Source: Stenotrophomonas maltophilia
GTDB taxonomy: Bacteria; Pseudomonadota; Gammaproteobacteria; Xanthomonadales; Xanthomonadaceae
Length of the DNA stretch: 64,000 bases
Assembly: GCF_002138415.1 (NCBI RefSeq)
Contig: NZ_CP015612.1
Coordinates: 3,450,001 to 3,514,000 of the forward strand
Reading direction: 5' to 3'
Position numbers and translations under genes: made by a program. This document shows positions 18,678 to 27,211 of this stretch, piece by piece. The notes beneath the pieces are model-generated. The model saw only the letters and a program-made list of their open reading frames with translations. It ran no database searches and was not told where the DNA came from. How positions within the stretch are numbered: the stretch's first letter is position 1; every line of letters starts with the position of its first letter.

Positions 18678-20282
18678 ATGTCCGAAGTCGCCAACGAAGC
18701 GTCGCGTCGCCGCACCTTCGCCATCATCTCCCACCCTGACGCCGGCAAGACCACGCTGACCGAAAAGCTGCTGCTGTTCGGAGGCGCGATCCAGATGGCC
18801 GGTTCGGTCAAGGGCCGCAAGGCCGCCCGCCACGCCACCTCCGACTGGATGGCGCTGGAAAAGGAGCGCGGCATCTCCGTGACCTCCTCGGTGATGCAGT
18901 TCCCGTACGAAGGCAAGATCGTCAACCTGCTCGACACCCCCGGCCACGCCGACTTCGGCGAGGACACCTACCGCGTGCTGACTGCGGTGGACTCGGCGCT
19001 GATGGTGATCGACGTGGCCAAGGGCGTGGAAGAGCGCACCATCAAGCTGATGGAAGTCTGCCGCCTGCGCGACACCCCCATCATGACCTTCATCAACAAG
19101 CTCGACCGCGAGGGCAAGGACCCGATCGAGCTGCTGGATGAAGTGGAAACCGTGCTCGGCATCCAGTGCGCGCCGGTGACCTGGCCGATCGGCATGGGCC
19201 AGCGCCTGAAGGGCGTGGTGCACCTGCTGACCGGCGAAGTGCACCTGTACGAACCGGGCCGCAACTTCACCCGCCAGGATTCGACCATCTTCCCGTCCAT
19301 CGATGCCCCCGGCCTGGCCGAGAAGATCGGTGCGCAGATGCTGGCCGACCTGCGCGACGAACTGGAACTGGTGCAGGGCGCCAGCCACCCGTTCGACCTG
19401 GACGCCTACCGCGCCGGCAAGCAGACCCCGGTGTTCTTCGGCTCGGGCGTGAACAACTTCGGTGTGCAGCCGCTGCTGGACTTCTTCGTCGAGCATGCGC
19501 CGTCGCCGCAGGCACGCTCCACCACCGGCCGAGAGATCGCGCCGGAAGAGAACAAGCTGACTGGCTTCGTGTTCAAGATCCAGGCCAACATGGACCCGCA
19601 GCACCGTGACCGCGTGGCGTTCATGCGCGTCTGCTCGGGCCGCTTCAGCGCTGGCATGAAGACCTTCCACGTGCGCACCGGCAAGGAAATGAAGCTGGCC
19701 AACGCGCTGACCTTCATGGCCAGCGACCGTGAAATCGCCGCCGAGGCGTGGCCGGGCGATGTGATCGGCATCCACAACCACGGCACCATCTCCATCGGCG
19801 ACACCTTCACCGAAGGCGAAGCGGTGACCTTCACCGGCATCCCCAACTTTGCCCCGGAACTGTTCCGTCGCGCACGCCTGCGTGATCCGCTCAAGCTCAA
19901 GCAGCTGCAGAAGGGCCTGGCCCAGCTGTCCGAGGAAGGTGCGACCCAGTTCTTCCGCCCGCTGACCAGCAACGACCTGATCCTGGGTGCGGTCGGTGTG
20001 CTGCAGTTCGACGTGGCCGCGTACCGCCTGAAGGACGAGTACGGCGTGGAAGCCACCTTCGAGCCGGTCAGCGTGACCACTGCGCGTTGGGTCCACTGCA
20101 GCAACGAAAAGAAGCTGGAAGAGTTCCGCGAGAAGAACGCGCTGAACCTGGCCCTGGATGCGGCCGGCCACCTGGTCTACCTGGCACCGACCCGGGTCAA
20201 CCTGCAGCTGGCGCAGGAACGCTCGCCGGACGTGCGCTTCTCGGCCACCCGCGAAGCGGCGCATACGGTTTCGGTGGGCTGA
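18678..20282 (+). CDS. prfC: Peptide chain release factor 3
   Basis: A 534-residue translational GTPase that removes RF1/RF2 from the ribosome after termination. The G-domain motifs are all present: [15 protein letters not shown] (G1), the [14 protein letters not shown] segment (G3) and INKLDRE (G4). [10 protein letters not shown] is the switch I region typical of RF3. The length equals the usual 527-534. It stands alone behind its own TATAAT and is followed by interspersed repeats. Confidence 0.96.
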   Translation: MSEVANEASRRRTFAIISHPDAGKTTLTEKLLLFGGAIQMAGSVKGRKAARHATSDWMALEKERGISVTSSVMQFPYEGKIVNLLDTPGHADFGEDTYRVLTAVDSALMVIDVAKGVEERTIKLMEVCRLRDTPIMTFINKLDREGKDPIELLDEVETVLGIQCAPVTWPIGMGQRLKGVVHLLTGEVHLYEPGRNFTRQDSTIFPSIDAPGLAEKIGAQMLADLRDELELVQGASHPFDLDAYRAGKQTPVFFGSGVNNFGVQPLLDFFVEHAPSPQARSTTGREIAPEENKLTGFVFKIQANMDPQHRDRVAFMRVCSGRFSAGMKTFHVRTGKEMKLANALTFMASDREIAAEAWPGDVIGIHNHGTISIGDTFTEGEAVTFTGIPNFAPELFRRARLRDPLKLKQLQKGLAQLSEEGATQFFRPLTSNDLILGAVGVLQFDVAAYRLKDEYGVEATFEPVSVTTARWVHCSNEKKLEEFREKNALNLALDAAGHLVYLAPTRVNLQLAQERSPDVRFSATREAAHTVSVG

Positions 20283-20289
20283 TGCCAGC

Positions 20290-20328
20290 GGGTCGGATCC
20301 CTTTCCGCAAGGAAAGGGCTCTGACCCC
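20290..20328. repeat. GGGGTCAGAGCCCT-type palindrome, copy 1
   Basis: GGGTCGGATCCCTTTCC and its near-complement GGAAAGGGCTCTGACCCC form a 39-bp hairpin with a GCAA centre. A second, inverted copy with a different stem (CTCTCC/GGAGAG) lies at 38092-38130. Confidence 0.65.
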
Positions 20329-20342
20329 GGCGCTGCCGGGGC

Positions 20343-20368
20343 TTCATCCACGCATGGCGTGGATCTAC
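20343..20368 (-). repeat. SMAG palindrome
   Basis: On the minus strand GTAG-ATCCACGCCATGCGTGGATGA, nearly identical to the central palindromes at 1639-1727. The rest of the 20283-20483 gap holds no recognisable gene. Confidence 0.65.
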
Positions 20369-20483
20369 CGATCACGGGTTCATCGGCGCAACGCAGGGAT
20401 TCACCCACCATACGGTGACGGGCGTGCACATGTCGCCCATCGCGGCGATGATAGGGGGACGCGGGTCCCCCTCCCCGTGAACG

Positions 20484-21134
20484 ATGCCCATGCCCATGTC
20501 CACGACGTCCATTGCTTCGATCCGTGAAGAAATCGCCAGCGCCCTGACCCATGGCCTGGGCGCGGTGTTCGCCCTGGCAGCCAGCGCGGTGCTGATCACC
20601 CTGGCGGCGATCTACGGCGACGGCTGGCAGCTGGCCAGCGCGATCGTATTCGGTATCGCGCTGTTGCTGCTGTACACCGCCTCCACCCTGTATCACGCCA
20701 TCCAGCATCCGGTCGCCAAGGGCCGGTTGAAGGTGTTCGACCACTGCGCGATCTATGTACTGATCGCGGGTACCTATACCCCGTTCACCCTGATCGGCCT
20801 GCGCGGCCCGTGGGGCTGGGGCCTGTTCACCGCGATCTGGGCGCTTGCGCTGGGCGGCGTGGTGTTCAAGCTGTTCTACACCGGCCGCTTCAAGGTGCTC
20901 TCAACGGTGATCTACATCGCCATGGGCTGGCTGGTGGTCGTGGCGATCAAGCCGATGTGGGCCTCGATCGACGGCGGCACCCTCACCTGGCTGTTCGCCG
21001 GCGGCCTGTCGTACACGCTGGGCACCTATTTCTATCACCGCGAATCGATCCCCTATTCGCACGCGATCTGGCACCTGTTCGTGATCGGCGGCAGCGTCTG
21101 CCACTTCGTCGCGGTGACCATGCAGGTGCTGTAA
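20484..21134 (+). CDS. trhA: Hemolysin III / PAQR family membrane protein
   Basis: A 216-residue, seven-helix inner-membrane protein of the hemolysin III (PAQR, TrhA) family. Conserved histidines are visible in SALTHGLGAVF, in STLYHAIQHP, in FDHCAIYVLIAGTYTPF and in HAIWHLFVIGGSVCHF. They form the metal site of these putative hydrolases. Despite the historic name, members affect membrane lipid homeostasis rather than lysis. Three in-frame ATGs (20484, 20490, 20496) are possible starts with no strong ribosome site to choose among them. It is likely monocistronic, although the AsmA gene follows 73 bp later. Confidence 0.85.
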   Translation: MPMPMSTTSIASIREEIASALTHGLGAVFALAASAVLITLAAIYGDGWQLASAIVFGIALLLLYTASTLYHAIQHPVAKGRLKVFDHCAIYVLIAGTYTPFTLIGLRGPWGWGLFTAIWALALGGVVFKLFYTGRFKVLSTVIYIAMGWLVVVAIKPMWASIDGGTLTWLFAGGLSYTLGTYFYHRESIPYSHAIWHLFVIGGSVCHFVAVTMQVL

Positions 21135-21207
21135 CGGCGCGGGTTGTGCACACCACGCACATGGACGCTTCGCGCCCCGTCCACGATGAAGGGGCAACCA
21201 TGGCAGC

Positions 21208-23181
21208 GTGAATGCTGCCGCCTCCCCTGCCGCAACGCGCGCTTCCCGCTGGCGCCTCCGCAGACCTGGCCCGCGCGGCCGGCGCTGGCTCACGGTCCTG
21301 ATCTTCCTGCTGGCGGCGATCCTGCTGCTGATCGCGTTGTGGGACTGGAACTGGTTCAAGGGGCCGGTGGAACGCGCGGTGCAGGCACGCACCGGCCGTG
21401 TGCTGCACATCGGGAATCTTGATGTCGACCTCGGCCGCACCAGTACCATCCGCGCCGATGCGATCACCTTCGCCAATGCCAGCTGGGCGAAACAACCCGA
21501 TATGGCCACCGCAGACCGCGTCGAGATCGACGTACGGGTGTGGCCCCTGCTGCGCGGCAGCGTGCAGCTGCCCGAAGTGCGCCTGACCCGGCCGGACGTG
21601 CTGCTGGAAACCGCGCCGCGCAAGGGCGACCCGGGCAACTGGGATTTCCTCGGCAACAGCACCGGCGGGGCAAGCCCCCAGCTCAAGCGGCTGCACATCG
21701 ACGACGGTCGCCTGCAGTTCCTCGACGCACTGGGTCGCACCGATATCCGCGTGGACGTGCGCAGCGGCCAGCCGAAACAGGCCGATGCGGCGCCACCGCT
21801 GCTGGTACAGGGCAAGGGACACTGGCAGGGCAATCCATTCACCCTGCGTGGCGGCACCGAATCACCGCTGGAGCTGACCGACAGCGACCACCCGTTCCGC
21901 ATCCATCTTGATGGTCGTGCAGGTGCCACCCACGCGGTAGCCAGTGGCACATTGACCAATCCCTTCCAGCTGCGCGTGTTCGATCTGCAGTTCGCGCTCA
22001 GCGGCCAGGACCTGGCCGATCTCTACCCGCTGCTTGGCATTGCCATTCCGCCCTCCCCGCCCTATGCGTTGAATGGCCGCCTCAAGCGCGACCACAACAT
22101 CTGGCGCTACGACGCCTTCACCGGCAAGGTCGGCGACAGCGACCTCGGTGGCAATCTGCAGTTTGAGGTGGGCGGCGCGCGACCACGGCTGACCGCCACG
22201 CTGGAATCCAAACGGCTGGACTTCGATGATCTGGCCGGCTTCGTCGGTGCCCCACCAAGAACCGGCAGCGGCGAAACCGCCAACGCAGAACAGAAGGCCG
22301 AGGCCGCACGGGTTGCTGCCCGTGCACGCGTGCTGCCCGACACGCCCTACAACCTCGGCAAGCTGCGCGCGATGGATGCCGACGTGCGCTGGAAGGCCCA
22401 TCGCATCAACGCGCCATCACTGCCGCTGGACGACATGGACGCGCACCTGCTGCTGGATGACGGCGTGCTGCGGCTGGACCCACTGAACTTCGGCGTGGCC
22501 GGTGGCGACATCCGCAGCACGATCCGCATGGACGCGCGCCATCCGCAGATCAGCACCGCGCTGAAGGCCAGCGTGCGCGGCGTGCAGCTGGGCCAGTTGT
22601 TCCCGGACGCGAAACTGGCTGAACAGGCCAAGGGCGGCATCGGCGGCGAAGTGGACCTGAGCGGCCGCGGCAATTCGATCGCCGCAATGCTCGGCAGCAG
22701 CAGCGGCAAGGTCGGCCTGGCGATGGGCCGTGGCCATGTCGGCAACCTGGTGATGGAGCTGGCCGGCCTGGACATCACCGAGTCGCTGAAATTCCTGGTG
22801 ACCGGTGACAAGCAGATCCCCCTGCGCTGCGCCTTCGCCGACTTCGGCGTGCGCGACGGCCTGATGACCAGCCAGGCGCTGGCGGTGGACACCACCGATA
22901 CGATCCTCATCGGCGAGGGCACGGTCAGCCTGCGCGACGAGACCCTGGATCTGCTGTTGAAGCCACGCCCGAAGGACAAGAGCATCCTGGTACTGCGCTC
23001 GCCGCTGCACATCTCCGGCACCTTCAAGGATCCCTCGTTCCGCCCGGACTTCAAGGCGTTGGGGATTCGTGGCGCGGTGGCCCTGGCGCTGGGCAGCATT
23101 GCCCCACCGGCGGCGTTGCTGGCGACGATTGAACTGGGGCCGGGCAAGGATGCCGACTGCGGGGGGCAGTATGCGAAGTAG
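21208..23181 (+). CDS. AsmA family protein
   Basis: A 657-residue inner-membrane-anchored periplasmic protein. One N-terminal transmembrane helix (LTVLIFLLAAILLLIALW) follows a basic cytoplasmic tail. It is followed by the AsmA N-terminal motif VLHIGNLDVDLGRTSTIRADAITFANASWA and a long beta-rich region. The C-terminal third has repeated GEVDLSGRGNS / GTVSLRDETLDLLLKPRPKDKS, a typical AsmA-like pattern. AsmA-type proteins are thought to bridge lipids between the membranes. The start is GTG at 21208, with no better in-frame ATG ahead of the helix. It is the last gene before the repeat/IS locus. Confidence 0.84.
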   Translation: MNAAASPAATRASRWRLRRPGPRGRRWLTVLIFLLAAILLLIALWDWNWFKGPVERAVQARTGRVLHIGNLDVDLGRTSTIRADAITFANASWAKQPDMATADRVEIDVRVWPLLRGSVQLPEVRLTRPDVLLETAPRKGDPGNWDFLGNSTGGASPQLKRLHIDDGRLQFLDALGRTDIRVDVRSGQPKQADAAPPLLVQGKGHWQGNPFTLRGGTESPLELTDSDHPFRIHLDGRAGATHAVASGTLTNPFQLRVFDLQFALSGQDLADLYPLLGIAIPPSPPYALNGRLKRDHNIWRYDAFTGKVGDSDLGGNLQFEVGGARPRLTATLESKRLDFDDLAGFVGAPPRTGSGETANAEQKAEAARVAARARVLPDTPYNLGKLRAMDADVRWKAHRINAPSLPLDDMDAHLLLDDGVLRLDPLNFGVAGGDIRSTIRMDARHPQISTALKASVRGVQLGQLFPDAKLAEQAKGGIGGEVDLSGRGNSIAAMLGSSSGKVGLAMGRGHVGNLVMELAGLDITESLKFLVTGDKQIPLRCAFADFGVRDGLMTSQALAVDTTDTILIGEGTVSLRDETLDLLLKPRPKDKSILVLRSPLHISGTFKDPSFRPDFKALGIRGAVALALGSIAPPAALLATIELGPGKDADCGGQYAK

Positions 23182-23222
23182 GTTTACAGCGTTGTTCGCG
23201 GCGCCTCTGTTGATCCTGGTGT

Positions 23223-23300
23223 GAGTGGGACGGGTGGGCCAGTCAGGACACGCCGTAAACCCGTCCATGGGGGCTCGATGGCGCCATCCATGGCGCCAAC
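23223..23300 (+). repeat. Variable-stem palindromic element, copy 3, left part (disrupted by IS)
   Basis: The left arm (23223-23249) is complementary over 27 bp with one mismatch to 24557-24583 on the far side of the IS. The core is type A: hairpin CCC-GTCCAT-GGG and then hairpin GGCGC-CATCCATG-GCGCC. Without the IS and one AAC duplicate the element would be about 106 bp. Confidence 0.82.
23298..23300. other. Target-site duplication, left copy (AAC)
   Basis: AAC abuts the left IS end and recurs at 24553-24555 after the right end. A 3-bp duplication is normal for the IS3 family. Confidence 0.75.
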
Positions 23301-23363
23301 TGATCTGGCCCCCCGTCAGCGGACGCCAAGAAGCGATACTTTGATCGCACTTGGAGGTCCCTT

Positions 23364-23657
23364 ATGTCCCGTATCACCCGTCGTAGCTACACCGATGAAT
23401 TCAAGCACCAAGCCGTGGAGTTGGCCGAGTCGCTCGGGCCTGCCGCAGCGGCCCGTCAGCTGGAGATGTCGGTCAAGACGCTGGCAAATTGGCTTGACGC
23501 GGTCCGTGCTGGCCGGTCGTTGACCTCTGAGGCTCGCAGGCCAGCCACCGACCTGGAAAGCGAGATCAGCCGCCTTCGGGCCGAGAACGCCAATCTGAAG
23601 ATGGAGCGGGAAATCCTAAAAAAAGCGGCGGCGTTCTTTGCCAGAGAGTCCAAGTGA
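23364..23657 (+). CDS. IS3 family transposase OrfA
   Basis: A 97-residue DNA-binding subunit. RRSYTDEFKHQAVELAESLG with AAARQLEMSVKTLANWL is the helix-turn-helix that binds the IS ends. The leucine-zipper-like tail (SEISRLRAENANLKMEREIL) mediates dimerisation. The ribosome site GGAGG precedes the ATG. A run of seven A (23618-23624) placed A-AAA-AAA in frame, near the end, is a -1 frameshift signal. By shifting there the ribosome makes the OrfAB fusion transposase. Confidence 0.92.
   Translation: MSRITRRSYTDEFKHQAVELAESLGPAAAARQLEMSVKTLANWLDAVRAGRSLTSEARRPATDLESEISRLRAENANLKMEREILKKAAAFFARESK
23618..23624 (+). promoter_or_regulatory. Programmed -1 frameshift slippery site
   Basis: Seven adenines followed by G, read CTA-AAA-AAA-GCG in the orfA frame. 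OrfB lies in the -1 frame and starts (GTG 23654) overlapping the orfA stop. Shifting here yields the active OrfAB transposase. Confidence 0.75.
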
Positions 23658-24514
23658 GGTACGCCTTCGTCGCCAGTCAAAGGACTCACTACCCGACCAG
23701 GTTGCTGTGTCGGGTTCTTGGGGTTTCTGTCTCTGGATTCCATGACTACCTGCGCCGGCAGTGTGCCCAAACGTGCGATGTCGATTCAGCCCTCCGTACC
23801 GAGCTTCGGGCCATTCATGTGACCAGCAAGCGCAGTTATGGGCGACGTCGGCTGGTCAGGGCCTTACGAGCCAGGAATCATCCAGTCGGCCACAAGCGCG
23901 TGGCACGGTTAATGGCCGAGGAGCGAATCCAGGGCAAGACCAAAGGCCGATTCCGACCCAAATCCTCCGGCGGCTCATCTCAGCTCGCCCCCAACCTGCT
24001 GGATCGGCAATTTGCCCCCGGAACCGGACCGACGGCCTGGGTCGGGGATATCACGTATGTCCCCACCCGCCAGGGATGGCTGCATCTGGCCGTGGTCATC
24101 AGCGTCCAGACCCGGCAGGTGCTGGGCTACAGTGTTTCCAAGCGTCTGACTGAAGAGCTGGTGGTGAAAGCATTTGCCAATGCTTGGGCTCTGCATCCAC
24201 AACGACCCGGCCTGATCTTCCATTCAGATCGTGGTGGGCAGTACTGGGGGAACCAGTTTCGCCAGCTGCTGCAGTCCCATGAGGTGGTCCAAAGCATGAG
24301 CCGGCCTGGCAATTGCTGGGACAACGCGGTGGCCGAGAGCTTCTTTGCCACGCTCAAGACAGAAGAGGCTGCCGAGCCTTACGCCAGTAGAGAACAAGCC
24401 AGCCAGTCCATCGCTGCTTACATCCACGGCTTCTACAATCCAGCCCGGCTACACTCGGCGCTGGGCTACCACTCGCCTAACAACTACGCCCGGCAGCTCC
24501 GGGCTGCCGCCTGA
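23654..24514 (+). CDS. IS3 family transposase OrfB (DDE integrase domain)
   Basis: A 286-residue catalytic part with the rve integrase core. The HTH_21-like segment (SYGRRRLVRALRARNHPVGH) is followed by the catalytic triad. The Asp residues are in AWVGDITYVPT and in FHSDRGGQY, and the Glu is in NAVAESFFATLKTE. The nominal start is GTG at 23654 overlapping the orfA stop, but the protein is probably made mainly as an OrfAB fusion by frameshift. No disabling mutation is visible. Confidence 0.93.
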   Translation: MRYAFVASQRTHYPTRLLCRVLGVSVSGFHDYLRRQCAQTCDVDSALRTELRAIHVTSKRSYGRRRLVRALRARNHPVGHKRVARLMAEERIQGKTKGRFRPKSSGGSSQLAPNLLDRQFAPGTGPTAWVGDITYVPTRQGWLHLAVVISVQTRQVLGYSVSKRLTEELVVKAFANAWALHPQRPGLIFHSDRGGQYWGNQFRQLLQSHEVVQSMSRPGNCWDNAVAESFFATLKTEEAAEPYASREQASQSIAAYIHGFYNPARLHSALGYHSPNNYARQLRAAA

Positions 24515-24552
24515 AACGGCTTCATGGCGTCCGTTTTCAGGGGGCCAGATCA

Positions 24553-24583
24553 AACGGTCCTGCCTGGCCCACCCGTCCCACTC
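24553..24583 (+). repeat. Variable-stem palindromic element, copy 3, right part
   Basis: It starts with the second AAC of the target duplication (24553-24555) and continues as the right closing-stem arm (24557-24583), complementary to 23223-23249. Confidence 0.8.
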
Positions 24584-24654
24584 CTGACAGTTTCCTGCGC
24601 GCGGAACGAGAGCGGAAATTCAAAGTCAAAAGAAAAAAGCAAATTCAAAAGCTG

Positions 24655-24678
24655 TTGCCAACCAAGGTTGGCAGCTAC
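24655..24678 (-). repeat. SMAG palindrome
   Basis: On the minus strand GTAG-CTGCCAACCTTGGTTGGCAA, at the centre of locus 2, the position SMAG units also hold in locus 1. Confidence 0.6.
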
Positions 24679-24717
24679 CACGCATGTGCGCACCGCGCTT
24701 GCAGGAAGGTATCCAGA

Positions 24718-24819
24718 GGCGGCGGGCTCGGCTGGGCAGGACCGTGAGGCGCATGGATGCGCCGATCGAGCCCCCATGGATGGGTTTACGGCGTGTCCTG
24801 CCCAGCCGCGCCCTCCGCC
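24718..24819 (-). repeat. Variable-stem palindromic element, copy 4 (type A core)
   Basis: 25-bp arms (24718-24742 with 24795-24819) carry two mismatches. On the minus strand the core has hairpin CCC-ATCCAT-GGG and hairpin GGCG-CATCCATG-CGCC. It is inverted with respect to copy 3. Confidence 0.8.
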
Positions 24820-24843
24820 TCCCGACGTATCAGATAGGCGCAG

Positions 24844-24879
24844 CTTTGGCTTTGGCTTTGGCTTTGGCTTTGGCTTTGA
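24844..24879. repeat. CTTTGG hexamer tandem repeat (six units)
   Basis: Five perfect CTTTGG units and a sixth ending CTTTGA. It occupies the place of the CAACAGC/CAAAAGC tracts at the other loci. The period of six suggests slippage-prone DNA, not a coding repeat. Confidence 0.85.
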
Positions 24880-24925
24880 GCTTCGAAAAGCGGACCGGCG
24901 GGCCGCAGGCCCGCCAGCGAACACC

Positions 24926-25357
24926 TCACCCCGCCACGATGTACTGCTGCAGCTGATCCAGCTCCCTGCGCTGCGCATCGATCACCGACTTCACCAGATC
25001 GCCGATGGAGATCACCCCCAGCACCTGCGCCCCCTCCACCACCGGCAGATGGCGGATGCGATAGTCGGTCACCAGCTGCAGGCAATGCTCCACCTGCTCG
25101 CCCGGCGCCACCGTCACCACCTGCGCCGTCATGATCTCTGCCACCGCCGTATCGCGTGACGAGCGATCGCGCAGCACGATCTTGCGCGCGTAATCGCGCT
25201 CGGACAGGATGCCGACCAGCCGCGGCCCGTCCATCACCAGCACCGCACCGATGCCCTTTTCCGCCATCAACCGGATCGCATCGATCACCGCCGCATCCGG
25301 CGCGACCGCGTGTACTTCAGGAGACTTGCCGTCCAACAGTTGCCGTACCGTCGTCAT
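24926..25357 (-). CDS. CBS domain-containing protein
   Basis: A 143-residue protein made of two CBS domains (about residues 8-62 and 74-130). Each shows the typical pattern: GIGAVLVMDGPRLVGILSERDYARK and RIRHLPVVEGAQVLGVISIGDLVKS. Paired CBS domains bind adenine nucleotides and act as energy sensors. With no attached enzyme the target is unknown. Its start lies 41 bp inside the end of the upstream glycosyltransferase gene in another frame, so the two are coupled. Confidence 0.88.
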   Translation of the reverse strand: MTTVRQLLDGKSPEVHAVAPDAAVIDAIRLMAEKGIGAVLVMDGPRLVGILSERDYARKIVLRDRSSRDTAVAEIMTAQVVTVAPGEQVEHCLQLVTDYRIRHLPVVEGAQVLGVISIGDLVKSVIDAQRRELDQLQQYIVAG

Positions 25358-26336
25358 CTACCTGCCCTCCGAGGGTGGGTTGCAGTGCCGAGTCTGCCAC
25401 GGCGGATGCTAGCCACGCGTCAACCAGGTACAGCGGCCGCTGCTTGGACTCTTCGTACAGCCTCCCCAGGTACTCACCGATCAGGCCCAGCGCGATCAGC
25501 TGCACCCCACCCAGGAACAGGATCACCGCCATCATCGTCGGCCAGCCCGCCACCCGGTCGCCATACAGCGCCGCCTTCACGATCACCCATACGCCAAAGA
25601 CGAAGGCCACCGCCGCCGTCGCCAGTCCCAGGTAGGTCGCCGCCCGCAGCGGCACGGTGGAGAAGCCGGTAATGCCCTCCAGCGCGAAGTTCCACAGCCG
25701 CCACAGACTGAACTTGCTGGTGCCGGCCACTCGCGCGTGACGGTGATAGGGCACCGCGATCCGCTTGAAACCGACCCAGCTGAAAAGCCCCTTCATGAAA
25801 CGGTGACGCTCGCGCATCTCGCGCAGCGCACTCAACGCACGTGGCGACAGCAGGCGGAAATCACCGGTATCGGCCGGGATAGGCGTGCGCGACAGGCGCC
25901 CCATCACCCGGTAGAACACCGCCGCGGTGGCGCGCTTGATCCAGGCCTCGCCATCGCGGGCCATGCGCGTGCCATAGACGTTGTCATGGCCCTCGCGCCA
26001 GCGCGCGACGAATTCCGGTACCAGCTCCGGCGGATCCTGGCCGTCGGCGTCAAGGATCATCGCCGCTCCGTCGCGCACCAGGTCCAGGCCGGCGGTCAGC
26101 GCGGCTTCCTTGCCGAAGTTGCGCGACAGCTTCAGCGCGGAAACCCGTGCATCGGACTGGGCCAGGCGGACGATCGCGTCCCAGGTGCTGTCATGGCTGC
26201 CGTCATCCACATAGAGGATGTGGCCTTCGATATCGGGCATGCCGTCCAGCACGGCACACAACCGCGGATGCAGCAACGGCAGTGCCAGGGCCTCGTTGTA
26301 GGCGGCGATGACAAAGGTAAGCCGTTCGCGGGTCAT
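25317..26336 (-). CDS. Family 2 glycosyltransferase with membrane anchor (GtrB/DPM1-like)
   Basis: A 339-residue enzyme. The N-terminal GT-A domain has TFVIAAYNEALALP, a nucleotide-sugar loop YVDDGSHDST, and the metal site in ILDADGQDPPEL. Two C-terminal helices (LGLATAAVAFVFGVWVIV and MMAVILFLGGVQLIALGLIG) and the IGEYLGRLYEESKQRP tail are typical of undecaprenyl-phosphate glucosyl- or aminoarabinosyl-type transferases. It would load a sugar on a polyprenyl phosphate at the inner membrane. The last about 30 residues (LGGQVDDDGTATVGRQVS) are atypical and overlap the CBS gene start. Sugar is unknown. Confidence 0.86.
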   Translation of the reverse strand: MTRERLTFVIAAYNEALALPLLHPRLCAVLDGMPDIEGHILYVDDGSHDSTWDAIVRLAQSDARVSALKLSRNFGKEAALTAGLDLVRDGAAMILDADGQDPPELVPEFVARWREGHDNVYGTRMARDGEAWIKRATAAVFYRVMGRLSRTPIPADTGDFRLLSPRALSALREMRERHRFMKGLFSWVGFKRIAVPYHRHARVAGTSKFSLWRLWNFALEGITGFSTVPLRAATYLGLATAAVAFVFGVWVIVKAALYGDRVAGWPTMMAVILFLGGVQLIALGLIGEYLGRLYEESKQRPLYLVDAWLASAVADSALQPTLGGQVDDDGTATVGRQVS

Positions 26337-26384
26337 GCCCGGATTGTACGTTGCCGCCGCCCGCAGATCAGGCGTCGTGGGCCC

Positions 26385-27134
26385 TCATTCTTCCGACAGG
26401 TACGCGGCCCCGCCCAGCTGCCGTGCCTGCCGCTGGATCCACGCCGCGCGCCGCTGTACGTACGGCCCTGGTTTTGCCGCGTTGTAGCGCCGCGGTGCGG
26501 GCAGCACCGCCGCCAGCCGCGCGCTCTCGGCCGGGCTCAGGCGCGCCGCGTCCTTGCCCCAGAACGTCTGCGCCGCTGCTTGCGCCCCATACACGCCATC
26601 ACCGAACTCGGCGATGTTGGCGTACACCTCCAGGATGCGCTCCTTCGGCCACAGCGCTTCGATCAGCACCGTGTACCAGACCTCCAGGCCCTTGCGGATC
26701 CAGCTGCGGCCCTGCCAGAGGAACAGGTTCTTGGCCACCTGCTGGCTGATCGTGCTGGCACCCCGCAGGCGCCCGCCCTTGGCATTGTGGTCGCGGGCCT
26801 TTTCGATGGCCTGAAGGTCGAAGCCATTGTGTTCGGGGAAGCGCTGGTCTTCGGCCGCCACCAGCGAGATCGGCAGGCTCGGTGCCATCTGGTCCAGGTC
26901 GCGCCACTGGTAATGCAGGCGATACGACCAGTCAGCCTCGCCCAGCGCCTCGCCATAGCGCCACAGCATGACCGTGGACACCGGAGGATCGATGAACCGC
27001 AGCACCAGCACCTGCACGCAGCTGAAGGCCGCCAGCAGCACCGGCAGCCACAGCAGCCGTTTCCAGCGCCAGCGCCTGCGGCGCGGGACGTCCGCCCCGG
27101 CCTCCACCTTGTGCTGCTCTCCCCCTGCCCCCAT
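26385..27134 (-). CDS. mtgA: Monofunctional biosynthetic peptidoglycan transglycosylase
   Basis: A 249-residue GT51 enzyme that polymerises lipid II into glycan strands on the outer face of the inner membrane. A basic cytoplasmic tail and one helix ([21 protein letters not shown]) precede the GT51 domain. [15 protein letters not shown] holds the catalytic Glu and [16 protein letters not shown] is the second conserved box, with [18 protein letters not shown] further on. No transpeptidase domain is present. ATG 27134 was preferred to an upstream TTG because GAAGGA precedes it and the protein then fits known lengths. It is divergent from hslO. Confidence 0.93.
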   Translation of the reverse strand: MGAGGEQHKVEAGADVPRRRRWRWKRLLWLPVLLAAFSCVQVLVLRFIDPPVSTVMLWRYGEALGEADWSYRLHYQWRDLDQMAPSLPISLVAAEDQRFPEHNGFDLQAIEKARDHNAKGGRLRGASTISQQVAKNLFLWQGRSWIRKGLEVWYTVLIEALWPKERILEVYANIAEFGDGVYGAQAAAQTFWGKDAARLSPAESARLAAVLPAPRRYNAAKPGPYVQRRAAWIQRQARQLGGAAYLSEE

Positions 27135-27211
27135 TACTGGTGCATCCTTCTTCTGTCTGGTTGTCGGCGCATTATCCGGCAACCGCCCTCGTTTACGCGC
27201 GATATGAGCCG

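Larger units (their letters stand above)
23301..24552 (+). mobile_element. IS3-family insertion sequence, complete, 1252 bp
   Basis: Both ends are defined. The left end begins TGATCTGGCCCCCCGTC and the right end reads inward TGATCTGGCCCCCTGAA, giving imperfect inverted repeats of about 30 bp that share TGATCTGGCCCCC and CGGACGCCA. AAC is duplicated outside. Two overlapping genes, orfA (+0) and orfB (-1), are joined by a slippery A run. Both frames are intact with no stops, so it looks recently active. It is inserted inside a variable-stem palindrome. I cannot name the exact IS without a database. Confidence 0.93.
23182..24925. repeat. Convergent intergenic region of nested inverted repeats interrupted by IS3 element (locus 2)
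   Basis: Apart from the IS, the region between the AsmA gene (+) and the CBS gene (-) contains no gene. It holds variable-stem copy 3 (split by the IS), then an A-rich CAAA tract. A SMAG palindrome on the minus strand (24655-24678) and inverted variable-stem copy 4 (24718-24819) follow. Beyond these come a CTTTGG hexamer tract (24844-24879) and a GGCGGGCC-GCA-GGCCCGCC hairpin (24897-24915). The order matches locus 1. Confidence 0.78.

Noticed and set aside
24550..24978. Frame encoding a SKPKPKPKPK repeat over the CTTTGG tract
   Set aside because: It is a by-product of the hexamer repeat in a non-coding, palindrome-rich gap.
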